DNA of 64,000 nucleotides from Pseudidiomarina atlantica (GCF_000753735.1 NZ_JPIN01000013.1:62001-126000); one strand, 5' to 3'; shown: positions 1 to 9,205, counted from the stretch's first letter. Program-made: numbers and translations. The notes: generated from the sequence alone by a model not told the origin.

Positions 1-1
1 A

Positions 2-535
2 ATTTCCGGTCAAGTTGAGCGTTTGACCAATTTAGTCCAGCAGTTGTTGGACTTTAGCCGTGCTCCAGTAAATGCCGAGCAATCACAAGCGCTACCAGCT
101 CTCATTGAGCAGGCGGCGCGGGCAATCGGCCACGAAAATGACGGGCAAGTGCAGCTACAGATTACGCAAGTGCCGGCGCAAGCGACCGTGCAGGCCGACA
201 CCGCCAGACTTGAGTTGGCTTTGGTCAACCTATTTCGCAATGCCTTGCAGGCTGCAGCTAGCCAGGTCACAGTAAGTGTAGAGACTGCGCAACACGGCTA
301 CTGGGTGGTAGTTGAAGATGATGGTCCCGGGCTCCCGCAAGATACCGATGTCACTCAGCTGATTGAACCCTTTGCCACCACCAAACCCATTGGCGAAGGT
401 ACTGGCCTTGGCTTAGCTATAGTGGCCCATGTGGTGAGTGCGCATCACGGCAAGTTTTTGCTGCAAAATCGCCCTGGTGGTGGTTGCCAAGCCCGTATCT
501 TTCTACCGCGAACACTGCCGAAGGACGCCTTATGA
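2..535 (+). CDS. Sensor histidine kinase, C-terminal part (5' end outside window)
   Basis: This is the last 177 residues of a two-component sensor kinase; the reading frame is open to the window edge, so the sensor part and the phosphorylated histidine lie upstream. Visible are the end of the dimerisation helix (RLTNLVQQLLDFSR), then the ATP-binding domain: N box (LVNLFRNALQAA), G1 box (DDGPGLP) and the F/G2 region (PFATTKPIGEGTGLGLAI). These identify a HATPase_c domain of the NtrB/ZraS type. The stop codon overlaps the start of the response regulator gene (ATGA), so the two are translationally coupled and are almost certainly a cognate pair. The signal sensed cannot be told from what is present. 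Confidence 0.9.
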   Translation: MSGQVERLTNLVQQLLDFSRAPVNAEQSQALPALIEQAARAIGHENDGQVQLQITQVPAQATVQADTARLELALVNLFRNALQAAASQVTVSVETAQHGYWVVVEDDGPGLPQDTDVTQLIEPFATTKPIGEGTGLGLAIVAHVVSAHHGKFLLQNRPGGGCQARIFLPRTLPKDAL

Positions 536-1917
536 GTTTAAGCAAAAATAGTATTAAGGTAGCGGTTGTCGAAGATGACCCAGGCTTACGTGAACTGCTA
601 CAAGAAGAGCTCGAGAGTGATGGCTATCGCGTCAGTGCATTTGCCGCCGCCGATGATTTTTTACAGGAAACCCTCAGTGACTATCAACTGGTAGTAAGTG
701 ATATTCGTTTGCCCGGTTTATCAGGCATGGAACTTCTTGCGCAGCTGCGTCAGCAAAGGCTGTCACCGGCGGTGATTTTGATTACCGCCTTTGGCACCGT
801 CAACCAAGCCGTAGAAGCCCTGCAACAGGGAGCAGATGATTTTCTCACCAAACCATTAGACCTTGATCATTTACTGGTGAGTGTCGAGCGAGTGCTGGAC
901 TATCGTCGATTGCAGCGCGAAGTTGCCCATTACCGTTCGAACGAGCAGGCGCAACAGGGGCCCGCAGGGATGATCGGGCAGAGCGACAGCATGCAACAAC
1001 TGTATCAACAGATTGCACAAATTGCCGCAGCCGAAGGCGCGGTGTTGGTGTTGGGGGAAAGTGGTACCGGCAAGGAATTAGTTGCCAAGGCTTTGCATCA
1101 GCAAAGCAAGCGTGCCGAGGGGCCGTTCTTGGCAGTGAACTGCGCTGGCATTCCAGCCGAGCTCATGGAAAGTGAATTTTTTGGCCACGCCGCGGGTGCC
1201 TTTACTGGGGCGCAGAAAGCGCGGGCTGGACTGTTACGCGAAGCTCATGGCGGAACTTTGCTGCTTGATGAAATCGGTGAAATGCCGTTGGCCTTGCAAG
1301 CCAAGCTGTTACGGGTATTGCAAGAAGGCACCTTGCGTCCGGTCGGTAGCGATCAAGAAGAAAAAGTGGATGTAAGGATCATTGCCGCGACCCATCAGGA
1401 CCTTGAGCAGCGTGTGCGGGATAATGACTTTCGCGAAGATTTGTTTTATCGACTTGAGACTTTTTCGCTGCAGGTACCGCCGCTGCGGCAGCGTGGCGAC
1501 GACCGCTTGCTGTTGGCGGAACATTTTTTGCGGCAATTACGCACCCAGCAAGACAAGAACGTGCTGGGATTTGATGCCGCCGCCAAAGCGTTGCTGGCGC
1601 ACTATGAATTTCCAGGCAATGTGCGTGAGCTGCAAAATGCGATTGAGCGCGCTTACACTTTTGCCCAAGGTGAGTGGATCACGCCGCAAGAGTTTCCGAC
1701 GCGCATGCAGGCTGCCGCCGCCATTGAACCCAGTGCCGAAATTCTGCCCACGACAGCAGATCCGGAGCAGTTGCCGAGCCTCCATGAAGTGCAGCAACGC
1801 TATGTGAGCCAAGTGCTTGCCGCAACTGCAGGCAACAAGCAGCGCGCCGCACGCATTCTGGGGGTGACGCGGCGCACGCTGTATCGCTGGCTGGACGAAG
1901 ACGACGCAGCTGATTAA
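532..1917 (+). CDS. Sigma54-dependent response regulator (NtrC family)
   Basis: A 461-residue transcription activator phosphorylated by the kinase encoded just upstream. Domains in order: receiver (about 8-125, acidic pocket VVEDD and phospho-acceptor D57 in SDIRLPG), sigma54-interaction AAA+ domain (about 155-390) with Walker A GESGTGKE, the sigma54-contact loop GAFTGA and Walker B LLLDEIGE, and a Fis-type helix-turn-helix at the C-terminus ([20 protein letters not shown]). I chose the ATG at 532, which overlaps the kinase stop and has AAGGA nine bases upstream from it at 521-525, over an in-frame ATG at 484 buried in the kinase gene. It should drive sigma54 promoters; the targets are unknown. 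Its stop overlaps that of the convergent threonine aldolase gene by four bases. Confidence 0.93.
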   Translation: MSLSKNSIKVAVVEDDPGLRELLQEELESDGYRVSAFAAADDFLQETLSDYQLVVSDIRLPGLSGMELLAQLRQQRLSPAVILITAFGTVNQAVEALQQGADDFLTKPLDLDHLLVSVERVLDYRRLQREVAHYRSNEQAQQGPAGMIGQSDSMQQLYQQIAQIAAAEGAVLVLGESGTGKELVAKALHQQSKRAEGPFLAVNCAGIPAELMESEFFGHAAGAFTGAQKARAGLLREAHGGTLLLDEIGEMPLALQAKLLRVLQEGTLRPVGSDQEEKVDVRIIAATHQDLEQRVRDNDFREDLFYRLETFSLQVPPLRQRGDDRLLLAEHFLRQLRTQQDKNVLGFDAAAKALLAHYEFPGNVRELQNAIERAYTFAQGEWITPQEFPTRMQAAAAIEPSAEILPTTADPEQLPSLHEVQQRYVSQVLAATAGNKQRAARILGVTRRTLYRWLDEDDAAD

Positions 1918-2930
1918 GACAGCTGCGCTAAGGCTTCTTTGAATGCGGCAACGATACCATCAATTGCCGTTGCGGGAATGCCGAGATGCGTGACCAAGCG
2001 CAAACGCTGCGCTGTACCAACCACGATATCCTGCTTACGTAAGTGCTCACTCACTTGCTTTGCCACTGCCGCCGAGCCGTAGTTGATATACACCATATTG
2101 GTTTGTGCGGGCTCAACTTGTAATTGCGGCAGTTGACTGAGCCCCGCTGCAAGCTTGGCAGCGTTGTCGTGATCTTCAGCCAGCCGCGCTACGTGATGGT
2201 CCAGTGCGTGATGCATCGCTGCAGCGACAATGCCGGCTTGGCGCATGCCACCACCGAGCATTTTGCGCCACCGATGTGCGCGCTTGATAAAGGCTTTGTC
2301 ACCAACCAGCACCGAACCAATGGGTGTTCCTAACCCTTTCGAGAAGCAGATCGACACTGAGTCGAAGGGGGCGCTAAGTTCTGCTAGCGATAAGCCCGTT
2401 GCCACCGCAGCGTTGAACACGCGCGCCCCATCCAGATGCAGTTTCAGCCCGTGTTGGTCGACTAACTGACGTGCTTGTTCCATGTAACTTTGCGGAATCA
2501 CCTTACCGGTATGAGTATTCTCCAGCGCCAGCAAGCGCGTGATCGGAAAATGCGGATCATCTGGTTTAATGCGTTTCGCGACTGCTGCGAGATCAAGCGT
2601 ACCATCGCTGCTGACTTCAAAGGGTTGCGGCACAATGCCGCCAAGGACCGGAGCGCCGCCAGCTTCATAGCGGTAGGTGTGATACTCCTGACCTACCAAG
2701 TACTCCTCACCGCGCTGGCAATGACTCAGCAGCGCCAATAAATTGGTTTGCGTGCCGCTGCTGGCAATCAATGCCGCCTCTTTGCCGGCCATCGCCGCCA
2801 CACGCTCCTGTAATGCATTAATGGTTGGGTCATCGCCAAACACGTCATCGCCAACGGGTGCAGCAGCCATCGCTGCGCGCATTGCAGCAGTTGGTTGAGT
2901 CACGGTATCACTGCGTAAATCGAACAGCAC
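1914..2930 (-). CDS. ltaE: Low-specificity L-threonine aldolase
   Basis: A 338-residue PLP enzyme of the beta-eliminating lyase/threonine aldolase family, cleaving L-threonine or L-allo-threonine to glycine and acetaldehyde. Diagnostic features are the N-terminal [10 protein letters not shown] motif, the substrate-binding [10 protein letters not shown] loop and the PLP lysine K198 in [12 protein letters not shown]. The start is GTG at 2930, preceded by AAGGAG that lies inside the 3' end of the upstream lipoprotein gene; the five-base gap suggests the two are co-transcribed. With the kbl-tdh pair at 47-49 kb the genome encodes two threonine-to-glycine routes. The 3' end overlaps the convergent regulator gene by four bases. 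Confidence 0.93.
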   Translation of the reverse strand: MLFDLRSDTVTQPTAAMRAAMAAAPVGDDVFGDDPTINALQERVAAMAGKEAALIASSGTQTNLLALLSHCQRGEEYLVGQEYHTYRYEAGGAPVLGGIVPQPFEVSSDGTLDLAAVAKRIKPDDPHFPITRLLALENTHTGKVIPQSYMEQARQLVDQHGLKLHLDGARVFNAAVATGLSLAELSAPFDSVSICFSKGLGTPIGSVLVGDKAFIKRAHRWRKMLGGGMRQAGIVAAAMHHALDHHVARLAEDHDNAAKLAAGLSQLPQLQVEPAQTNMVYINYGSAAVAKQVSEHLRKQDIVVGTAQRLRLVTHLGIPATAIDGIVAAFKEALAQLS

Positions 2931-2935
2931 TCGCG

Positions 2936-3541
2936 TTACTCCTTACCTGTATAACCCCAAGCCGCAGGCGGCTCGGCAATGGGTTGCGATAAATCAACAG
3001 CAACCACGAATTCACGGCCTGGGCGGGTGAGTTCGTAGTACATCACGTCGCCATCAAACGACAAAATCCAGGTGTTGGTGGTCGATACCTCGAGTCCATT
3101 CTCGACAAACAGCGCTTTACTGGCGTTGTCCACTGGAAATGCCTGCATTTGTGCGTCACCGCTGGCAATGGTGTGACCGCCGTAGGGCGATACTGCATCC
3201 GGTGTCCCGTCTTCATGCAAGTGAATATGTTGGAAGTCGAGTCCTTTTTCCGTGCGCGTTAACACCCAAGTTCGCGAGCGGTCTTCACCTACGTGCAGTG
3301 GCATGCGGATGGTGTTGGCCTCGCAGTCGCGAATGTGGACCACTAGTTCTTGTTGCCAGGCTTCGCTGGGTTGATTATCAGCGACCACTTCGGCTGCGTA
3401 GGAATTGCCACAATAGGGTTCAAATGCAGCGAAAAACTGATCTTGCGGAGTTGGCTCTGGCACTTGGCAAGCGCTTAAGGCGGTGATCGCCGTGCCAGCG
3501 AGGGCAAAGCGCAGTGCGCGCGAAGCAGGTTGAGGTGTCAT
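2936..3541 (-). CDS. Uncharacterised lipoprotein
   Basis: A 201-residue putative lipoprotein that I do not recognise. The N-terminus (basic residues, hydrophobic stretch FALAGTAITA, lipobox LSAC with C25) is a lipoprotein signal peptide; residue +2 after Cys is Gln, so outer-membrane sorting is expected. The mature part is soluble, contains two further cysteines (in PYCGNS and RDCEAN) that could form a disulfide, and has no transmembrane segment. The start at 3541 is chosen because AAGGA precedes it by nine bases and because the longer frame begins with non-signal-like sequence. It is followed five bases later by ltaE, which probably shares its mRNA, but no functional tie is evident. Confidence 0.75.
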   Translation of the reverse strand: MTPQPASRALRFALAGTAITALSACQVPEPTPQDQFFAAFEPYCGNSYAAEVVADNQPSEAWQQELVVHIRDCEANTIRMPLHVGEDRSRTWVLTRTEKGLDFQHIHLHEDGTPDAVSPYGGHTIASGDAQMQAFPVDNASKALFVENGLEVSTTNTWILSFDGDVMYYELTRPGREFVVAVDLSQPIAEPPAAWGYTGKE

Positions 3542-3710
3542 TTGGGTGTATCCTTGTTGCGGAACGAGTGAGCTTAATGTGCCATATCTTATGCAAAAAA
3601 GCATGGCTATTTGTGTGGCAAAAGAGTACTAAAAGTAGCCAGCAGATTGGCAAATGTGGCATGCAACGTGCGATAATGCCGAGTACAAGAAATGACAATG
3701 GAACCTCAGC

Positions 3711-4682
3711 ATGCGCGTGTATCAAAACGTATTGGAAATGATCGGCAACACGCCGATGGTAAAAGTGAGCAACATCGACACTGGCCCGTGTGAGTTGTAT
3801 CTGAAGCTAGAATTGATGAATCCGGGTGGTTCAATTAAAGATCGCATCGCGGTCAGTATGATTGAAGCCGCTGAGCAGCAAGGCAAATTGCAGCCAGGAA
3901 TGACCATTATTGAAGCTACCGCAGGTAACACCGGCTTGGGTTTAGCGTTGGTCGCGGCAAGCAAAGGTTACCCGTTGAAAATCGTCATGCCGGACAAAAT
4001 GTCGGCAGAGAAAGTGAATAACTTAAAAGCCATGGGTGCGGACGTTGTGCGTACCCGGTCTGACGTGCAAAAAGGGCATCCAGAGTATTACCAAGACATG
4101 GCCGCCCGTTTAGCCGAAGAAAACGGCTATTTTTACGTCAACCAGTTTACCAATGAAGCCAATGTCGCGGCCCACTACAACACTACGGGCCCTGAAATGT
4201 GGCAACAAATGGACGGCAAACTTGATGCATTCGTCTGTGGCGTTGGTTCAGGCGGCACTTTGACTGGCGTCGGACGCTATTTGCGCGAGCAAAATCCGCA
4301 GGTCGATTTGGTCTTGGCTGATCCAGAAGGTTCAATTTTGGAACCTTTGGTGAATCGTGACGAGAAAGTCGAACCGGGCAGTTGGTTGGTTGAAGGTATC
4401 GGCGAAGACTTTATCCCTGACATCTGTGATATCAAACTGGCGAACAAAGCCTATGCGGTGAGCGATAAAGATGCCTTTCACACGGCGCGTGAACTGTTGG
4501 TGAAAGAGGGCGTTATGGTCGGTTCATCAAGCGGTACCTTGATCACCGCTGCGATTCGTTATTGCCGCGAGCAAACAGAGCCAAAACGTGTCGTAACGCT
4601 CGCCTGTGACACCGGTAATCGCTATTTATCAAAACTATACAATGATGAGTGGATGGCCGCTCAACATCTGCTCGAGGAGTAA
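3711..4682 (+). CDS. Cystathionine beta-synthase / cysteine synthase-like PLP enzyme
   Basis: A 323-residue fold-type II PLP enzyme. The PLP lysine is K43 in NPGGSIKDR and the substrate loop is EATAGNTGLGLAL, a variant more typical of the cystathionine beta-synthase and O-phosphoserine/O-acetylserine sulfhydrylase relatives than of CysK. A GSGGT phosphate-binding loop follows at about residue 180. There is no C-terminal CBS regulatory module. It lies three bases upstream of a cystathionine gamma-lyase/synthase gene; the pair looks like a reverse transsulfuration operon (homocysteine plus serine to cystathionine, then to cysteine). Cysteine synthase activity is the main alternative. Upstream a GATAAT at 3672-3677 may be a -10 element, but the -35 is unclear. 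Confidence 0.85.
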   Translation: MRVYQNVLEMIGNTPMVKVSNIDTGPCELYLKLELMNPGGSIKDRIAVSMIEAAEQQGKLQPGMTIIEATAGNTGLGLALVAASKGYPLKIVMPDKMSAEKVNNLKAMGADVVRTRSDVQKGHPEYYQDMAARLAEENGYFYVNQFTNEANVAAHYNTTGPEMWQQMDGKLDAFVCGVGSGGTLTGVGRYLREQNPQVDLVLADPEGSILEPLVNRDEKVEPGSWLVEGIGEDFIPDICDIKLANKAYAVSDKDAFHTARELLVKEGVMVGSSSGTLITAAIRYCREQTEPKRVVTLACDTGNRYLSKLYNDEWMAAQHLLEE

Positions 4683-4685
4683 GCA

Positions 4686-5849
4686 ATGGCAGACGCGAAG
4701 AAAATGAAATTTGCGACCAAATCAATTCACGGTGGACAAGCTCCAGAGCCAGCAACTGGCGCGGTGATGCCACCGATCTTTACCAGTTCGACTTACATTC
4801 AAGAAAGCCCGGGTGTACACAAGGGCTTTGAATACTCGCGTTCACATAACCCAACGCGTTTCGCGTGGGAACGTGCGGTTGCCAGCTTAGAAAGTGGCAG
4901 TCATGGCTATGCGTTCGCTTCGGGTATGGCCGCTACTTCAACCATCATGGAATTACTCAACAGCGGTGATCATGTGGTTGCGATGGACGATTTATACGGC
5001 GGCACCTTCCGTTTATTCGACAAAGTGCGGGGGCGCTCAGCAGGTTTGCAATTTTCTTATGTCGACCTGAGCGACATCGATGCAGTTGCTGCCGCTGTCA
5101 CTGATAAAACCCGCATGATTTGGGTCGAGACTCCAAGTAACCCGATGCTGAAGCTGGTGGATATTGCCGCTATCGTCAAGGTTGCTAAGCAGCATAATAT
5201 TTTGGTGGTGGTCGACAATACCTTTGCAACGCCTTATAACCAGCGCCCGTTGGAACTCGGTGCGGATATCGTGATGCATTCAGCGACCAAGTATCTTAAT
5301 GGTCACTCCGACATGGTCGGTGGTATTGCCGTGGTGGGTGACAACGCTGAACTCGCCGAGCAAATGGCATTCTTGCAAAACTCAGTGGGTGCAGTGGCCG
5401 GTCCATTCGACAGCTATCTCGCCTTGCGTGGCGTGAAGACTCTAGCTCTGCGCATGAAGCAACATAACGAAGCAGCTTTGACTATCGCTAAATGGTTAGA
5501 GCAGCACCCGCAGGTTGAAAAAGTCATCCATCCAGGGCTCGAAAGTCACCCTCAACATGCTTTAGCGAAACAGCAAATGCATGGCTTCGGCGGCATGATC
5601 TCGATTCTGCTCAAAGGTGACCTCGCAAAAGCGCGACGTTTCTTAGAAGCAGTGGAGATTTTTGCACTTGCTGAAAGCTTAGGTGGGGTCGAAAGTTTGA
5701 TCGAACACCCGGCGATTATGACCCACGCTTCGATACCAAAAGAGAACCGCGAAAAACTCGGTATTTTGGATAATTTTGTGCGGATTTCGGTGGGTATTGA
5801 AGACGTCGAAGACTTGATCGCCGATTTAGATCAAGCCTTAAACGCTTGA
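4686..5849 (+). CDS. Cystathionine gamma-lyase / gamma-synthase (Cys/Met metabolism PLP enzyme)
   Basis: A 387-residue fold-type I PLP enzyme of the Cys/Met metabolism family. Visible are the N-terminal TKSIHGGQ motif, the YSRSHNPTR phosphate-contact loop, DLYGGT, the PLP aspartate in VVVDNTFATPYNQ and the Schiff-base lysine K202 in HSATKYLNGHSD. It probably splits cystathionine to cysteine (gamma-lyase) given the beta-synthase-like enzyme three bases upstream; gamma-synthase activity in methionine synthesis cannot be excluded because the families are hard to separate by eye. The spacing implies one transcript with the upstream gene. Confidence 0.88.
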   Translation: MADAKKMKFATKSIHGGQAPEPATGAVMPPIFTSSTYIQESPGVHKGFEYSRSHNPTRFAWERAVASLESGSHGYAFASGMAATSTIMELLNSGDHVVAMDDLYGGTFRLFDKVRGRSAGLQFSYVDLSDIDAVAAAVTDKTRMIWVETPSNPMLKLVDIAAIVKVAKQHNILVVVDNTFATPYNQRPLELGADIVMHSATKYLNGHSDMVGGIAVVGDNAELAEQMAFLQNSVGAVAGPFDSYLALRGVKTLALRMKQHNEAALTIAKWLEQHPQVEKVIHPGLESHPQHALAKQQMHGFGGMISILLKGDLAKARRFLEAVEIFALAESLGGVESLIEHPAIMTHASIPKENREKLGILDNFVRISVGIEDVEDLIADLDQALNA

Positions 5850-5943
5850 TATTACAAGAACATTTACATTCTTTTACAATTGCATGAAGTTACGGTAGGC
5901 TAATCCGACAATTATTACAGACAACCAAAACAAGGGTTATCCT

Positions 5944-6153
5944 ATGCCTCTTAGCCTATTTCTCTTACAGGGTTTAGTGGCGGCATTGTTGTTTTATGTG
6001 CTGGTCGGTCAACATCATCGTCAGCCATTATGGAGTATGCTTGCCGTTCTCGTGTGTGGTATTTTACCACCATTGAATTGGATGATATTAGTCGTTGCTG
6101 TGGGGGTGCGCATGTGGCGTAAACCTGCAGCAATGATGACGTTAAAACACTGA
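5944..6153 (+). CDS. Small two-helix membrane protein of unknown function
   Basis: A 69-residue protein I do not recognise. It consists of two hydrophobic helices (about 4-22 and 31-54) separated by a short polar loop with HHRQP, and a basic tail (RMWRKP), consistent with both ends in the cytoplasm. A ribosome binding site AAGGG lies nine bases before the ATG. The VOC-family gene begins four bases after its stop, so they are probably co-transcribed. The length, RBS and clean transmembrane pattern support a real gene, but no function can be given. Confidence 0.6.
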   Translation: MPLSLFLLQGLVAALLFYVLVGQHHRQPLWSMLAVLVCGILPPLNWMILVVAVGVRMWRKPAAMMTLKH

Positions 6154-6157
6154 GACT

Positions 6158-6586
6158 ATGACCACGAACACCTTACGACCTTTCCATTTGGCGATACCGG
6201 TTGACGACATTGCTCGCGCTCGCGAGTTTTATGGCGCTATTCTCGGTTGTAACGAAGGCCGCTCGGCAACAGAGTGGGTGGATTGGGATTTCTACGGTCA
6301 TCAACTGGTGACCCACCTTGCCCCAGAACGGACAGGTGTTGCCCATCATAATCCGGTCGATGGCCATGCCGTACCCGTACCGCATTTTGGTGTGGTGCTT
6401 ACAATGGAAGATTGGCGTGTGCTCGCTGATCGCGTCGCAGCCGCTGGCATTCAGTTTGTGATTGAACCGCATATTCGTTTCGAAGGGCAGCCAGGCGAGC
6501 AAGCGACCATGTTCTTCTATGACTTCAGTGGCAATGCGTTGGAGTTTAAGGCGTTTGAGGACCTCTCCTCGTTGTTTGCTAAGTAA
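6158..6586 (+). CDS. VOC (glyoxalase/dioxygenase superfamily) protein
   Basis: A 142-residue vicinal-oxygen-chelate fold protein with two beta-alpha-beta-beta-beta modules. Likely metal ligands are the histidine in RPFHLAIPVDD (module 1), the histidine in VPHFGVVL (start of module 2) and the glutamate in NALEFKAF (end of module 2), the pattern of glyoxalase/ring-cleaving dioxygenase relatives. DIARAREFYGAILGC is the typical first helix. Substrate unknown. It follows a small membrane protein gene by four bases, and its 3' end overlaps the convergent dehydratase gene by eight bases. Confidence 0.85.
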   Translation: MTTNTLRPFHLAIPVDDIARAREFYGAILGCNEGRSATEWVDWDFYGHQLVTHLAPERTGVAHHNPVDGHAVPVPHFGVVLTMEDWRVLADRVAAAGIQFVIEPHIRFEGQPGEQATMFFYDFSGNALEFKAFEDLSSLFAK

Positions 6587-7499
6587 AGCGGGTGCAGTTG
6601 CCGCCGCTGATGATAACGCCAATTGATTTTTCGCGGAAGATTTCGGGGTAGCGCTGAATAGCTGCAATGACCGTTGCACTGCTGGGCTCTATCCACATAC
6701 CTGTGGTTTTATCTACCAACTGTTGCGCTGCCGCAGCCTCTTCGTCACTGACCAATAAAATATCCGTCACTTGCTCTTTGATGATGGCAAAAGTGTGCTT
6801 GCCTAAACTGGTAAGCAGGCCATCACAAATGCTTGTCGGTGGCATGGCTGGCTGAATTTCGCCCGTTTGCAGCGATTGTTTGCCATCGCTCGCCAATTCA
6901 GGTTCGATGCCATAGCAAAACGCACCGTAATGCTCAGCGACCAAACAACTTCCGCTAAGTAGTCCACCACCACCGAGTGGTGTCATCAGCCCCCATAACT
7001 GTGGATAATCTTCGAGCAATTCGAGTGCGGCGGTGCCTTGCCCAGCGATGATATCAGGGTGATCGTAGGGCGGAATAATGATGGCATCACGGCTTTGTTG
7101 TTCGGCAAGAAAAGCTTCGCGTGCGGCCATACCGGGCTCGATCGAGATGATGTCCGCGCCGTAACGCTGCATATTGGCGCGCTTAAAAGGTGAGGCGTTG
7201 CTTGCCACCCCCACAGTTACCTTCACGCCGAGCATCTGACCCGCAGCGGCAAGCGCTGCGCCATGGTTGCCGGAGGATACCGTGACCACGCCTTGTTGGC
7301 GTTGTTCGGGTGAAAGTTGCAGCAAGGCATTACACGCGCCACGGAACTTAAAAGCTCCGCTTTTTTGCAGGTTGTCGCACTTCAAATAAACCTGGCAGCC
7401 CAACGCCTCATTGAGTGCCTGGCTCTGTTTCACCGGCGTCCGTACTGCGCGCGCGGCAATCCGATCTGCTGCCGCATCCACCTTTGCAAAATCCAACAT
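6579..7499 (-). CDS. Threonine/serine dehydratase-like PLP enzyme (serine racemase / hydroxyaspartate ammonia-lyase group)
   Basis: A 306-residue fold-type II PLP enzyme. The PLP lysine is K51 in KSGAFKFRGA, followed by the SSGNHGAALA loop and the phosphate cup GGGGLLSG; the C-terminal ISGGN serine/glycine strand is also present. There is no regulatory ACT domain, so it belongs with serine racemase, catabolic threonine dehydratase or threo-3-hydroxyaspartate ammonia-lyase rather than biosynthetic IlvA. I chose the ATG at 7499, preceded by AGGAAGG, over a longer frame reaching 7646 that would run into the divergent yjaG region. It is convergent with, and overlaps, the VOC gene. Confidence 0.88.
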   Translation of the reverse strand: MLDFAKVDAAADRIAARAVRTPVKQSQALNEALGCQVYLKCDNLQKSGAFKFRGACNALLQLSPEQRQQGVVTVSSGNHGAALAAAGQMLGVKVTVGVASNASPFKRANMQRYGADIISIEPGMAAREAFLAEQQSRDAIIIPPYDHPDIIAGQGTAALELLEDYPQLWGLMTPLGGGGLLSGSCLVAEHYGAFCYGIEPELASDGKQSLQTGEIQPAMPPTSICDGLLTSLGKHTFAIIKEQVTDILLVSDEEAAAAQQLVDKTTGMWIEPSSATVIAAIQRYPEIFREKSIGVIISGGNCTRFT

Positions 7500-7595
7500 G
7501 CTCACCTTCCTAATCTTTTCTCGCCATCCTAACCCATAGCCGAACTGCTCACTAGCATGTATCATTGTATTACGCGAAACAACAAGGAACGAACT

Positions 7596-8213
7596 TTGGC
7601 CCTGAACACTTTTCAACGATTGCGCGATCTTGAGTTTGGCTACCAAGCTTTGGCTGCTTTGTATTTATGCGAGCGCATGTACCCGAACTACGAACTCTTT
7701 CATCAAGTCACTAAGTTTGGCGATCCGCAGCCACTGCGAGGTGCGCTTAACGCTTGTTGGGACTGGGTTTGGCAGGGCAAAAAAGTAAAAGTAAACTTTG
7801 CGCGTTGGCAAGAAAAAATCGATGATGTGACACCCAGTGAGCACGGTCACGACATGCTCGGCGTGTATCCGGCAATGGATGCCTGCACCGCGATTAGCAT
7901 CATGTTGCAGGGTTTCCTGGATAACAACAGTGCGGACTTAGTGAGCGTAGCTAAAATATCGCAAGCGGGTGTCGCCAAGTTTTTGGAGTTGACCGAGGGC
8001 GCTGAGCTTGATGCTGAAGCGCGCCGCAAGCTGATTCGTGAGCATGAATTAGCGGTTTACGAAGTCGAAGTGCAGCAAGCACTCATTGATTTTCTGGAAG
8101 CGATGCAGGCCAGTAAAGCCGCACCTAGTCAAGCAATGGTACGGCAGTTACAAGAAATGGTGGTAACCGAAGGCATTACCAATATTGGCATGGAGCGCGA
8201 CAGCGAAGCTTAA
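7596..8213 (+). CDS. yjaG: YjaG family (DUF416) protein
   Basis: A 205-residue member of the DUF416/YjaG family, cytoplasmic and of unknown function, common in gammaproteobacteria. The conserved block LCERMYPNYELF near residue 24 and LGVYPAMDAC at mid-protein match my memory of Escherichia coli YjaG, as does the C-terminal ITNIGME. I chose TTG at 7596 because AAGGA lies seven bases upstream and the resulting N-terminus has the same length as in E. coli; a frame open from 7557 would add 13 unlikely residues. Its stop overlaps the convergent DUF1145 gene by four bases. Confidence 0.88.
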   Translation: MALNTFQRLRDLEFGYQALAALYLCERMYPNYELFHQVTKFGDPQPLRGALNACWDWVWQGKKVKVNFARWQEKIDDVTPSEHGHDMLGVYPAMDACTAISIMLQGFLDNNSADLVSVAKISQAGVAKFLELTEGAELDAEARRKLIREHELAVYEVEVQQALIDFLEAMQASKAAPSQAMVRQLQEMVVTEGITNIGMERDSEA

Positions 8214-8488
8214 CCTTGTTGTCGCTTGGGTTGGGCTTGCACAATGGCGAGCCAACCGATAACGCCAAAGAGGACAATTTGCCAGTAATCGCCACGGCGC
8301 CACTGAATGTGTTCACGATAAACCGTGGCGAACATCATCAATTGCAGTAAATGCAGACCGAGCAGAACTAGCAGCAAGATCAAAAATAAGGCAAAGCCTT
8401 TGCCGGGAAAGGGCCACACTAAGTTGGCCAACATCGCCCCCCAAATGATCGCAAACACGCTGCGGCCAACCCATACTAACCAACTCAT
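8210..8488 (-). CDS. yhhL: DUF1145 (YhhL-like) inner-membrane protein
   Basis: A 92-residue membrane protein with two or three hydrophobic helices (about 4-24, 32-54, 70-84) and the WGAMLANLVWPFPGKG signature of DUF1145. E. coli YhhL occupies the same place directly after rsmD, which supports the assignment. Function is unknown. The ATG at 8488 overlaps the rsmD stop by four bases, so it is translationally coupled to the methyltransferase gene. Confidence 0.82.
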   Translation of the reverse strand: MSWLVWVGRSVFAIIWGAMLANLVWPFPGKGFALFLILLLVLLGLHLLQLMMFATVYREHIQWRRGDYWQIVLFGVIGWLAIVQAQPKRQQG

Positions 8489-9105
8489 GTATTTGCTCCT
8501 TGTGCCGTAACGGCAAATAAACGAAAAGCCACTTGTCCGGCGATTTTTTCCCGTTGTAATTGCCAATTGGCAGGGACTTCGAGCGGCCACTCTTTTTCCG
8601 TCTCCAGATACACCAAGGCATCGTCGGCTAACCAGCGCTGTTGCTCTAGCAACGCACAAGCGGGGCCAGCTAGATTGCTGCGAAACGGTGGGTCGACAAA
8701 AACCACATTGAAAGGCTGCGGAGTAGCTTGTTGCAACCATTTCAAGGCATCGGTTTGCTGCACTTGCGCTTGCCCATGACATACTGGGTTCAGGGTCGTT
8801 GCATGTTGTTGCAGGAGGTCGGCGGCGACCCTATTTTGCTCCAGCAAAATGACCTCTGCAGCACCGCGCGAGAGCGCTTCCAAACCGAGTGCGCCGGTGC
8901 CGGCAAATAGGTCCAAACAGCGTTGTTCGGCTAGCTCAAATTGTAGCCAGTTAAACACGGTTTCGCGCACGCGGTCGGTGGTTGGACGCAATCCAGGTAC
9001 ATCTGCAATCGCCAATTTACGGCCGCGTAATTGCCCGCCAATAATCCTTAATTGACCTGCGCCACGATGGCGTGTTGTTTTCTGCTTGTGTGCGGTGCGC
9101 CGCAT
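8485..9105 (-). CDS. rsmD: 16S rRNA (guanine966-N2)-methyltransferase
   Basis: A 206-residue SAM-dependent methyltransferase that modifies G966 of 16S rRNA. Signature regions are RIIGGQLRGRKL and the RPTTDRVRETVFNWL substrate motif, the SAM loop CLDLFAGTGALGLEALSRGA and the catalytic DPPF at residues 138-141. The start at 9105 gives the usual family length; the frame remains open well upstream but lacks similarity there. Order rsmD-DUF1145, divergent from ftsY-ftsE-ftsX-rpoH, is the same as in E. coli. Confidence 0.94.
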   Translation of the reverse strand: MRRTAHKQKTTRHRGAGQLRIIGGQLRGRKLAIADVPGLRPTTDRVRETVFNWLQFELAEQRCLDLFAGTGALGLEALSRGAAEVILLEQNRVAADLLQQHATTLNPVCHGQAQVQQTDALKWLQQATPQPFNVVFVDPPFRSNLAGPACALLEQQRWLADDALVYLETEKEWPLEVPANWQLQREKIAGQVAFRLFAVTAQGANT

Positions 9106-9205
9106 GCTAAAGTAGCCCCTTGTGTGTCCACAATCTGTCGGTAGACGTGTTAAACTGACGCCATTGTAAACTGACTGGTAATGAACTTCCAAAGGTATAG
9201 GCAGT

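Noticed and set aside
3649-3677. Possible sigma70 promoter before the beta-synthase-like gene (TTGGCA or TGGCAA with GATAAT)
   Set aside because: Spacer is 19 bases for the better -35, or the -35 is poor at 17; too weak to list.
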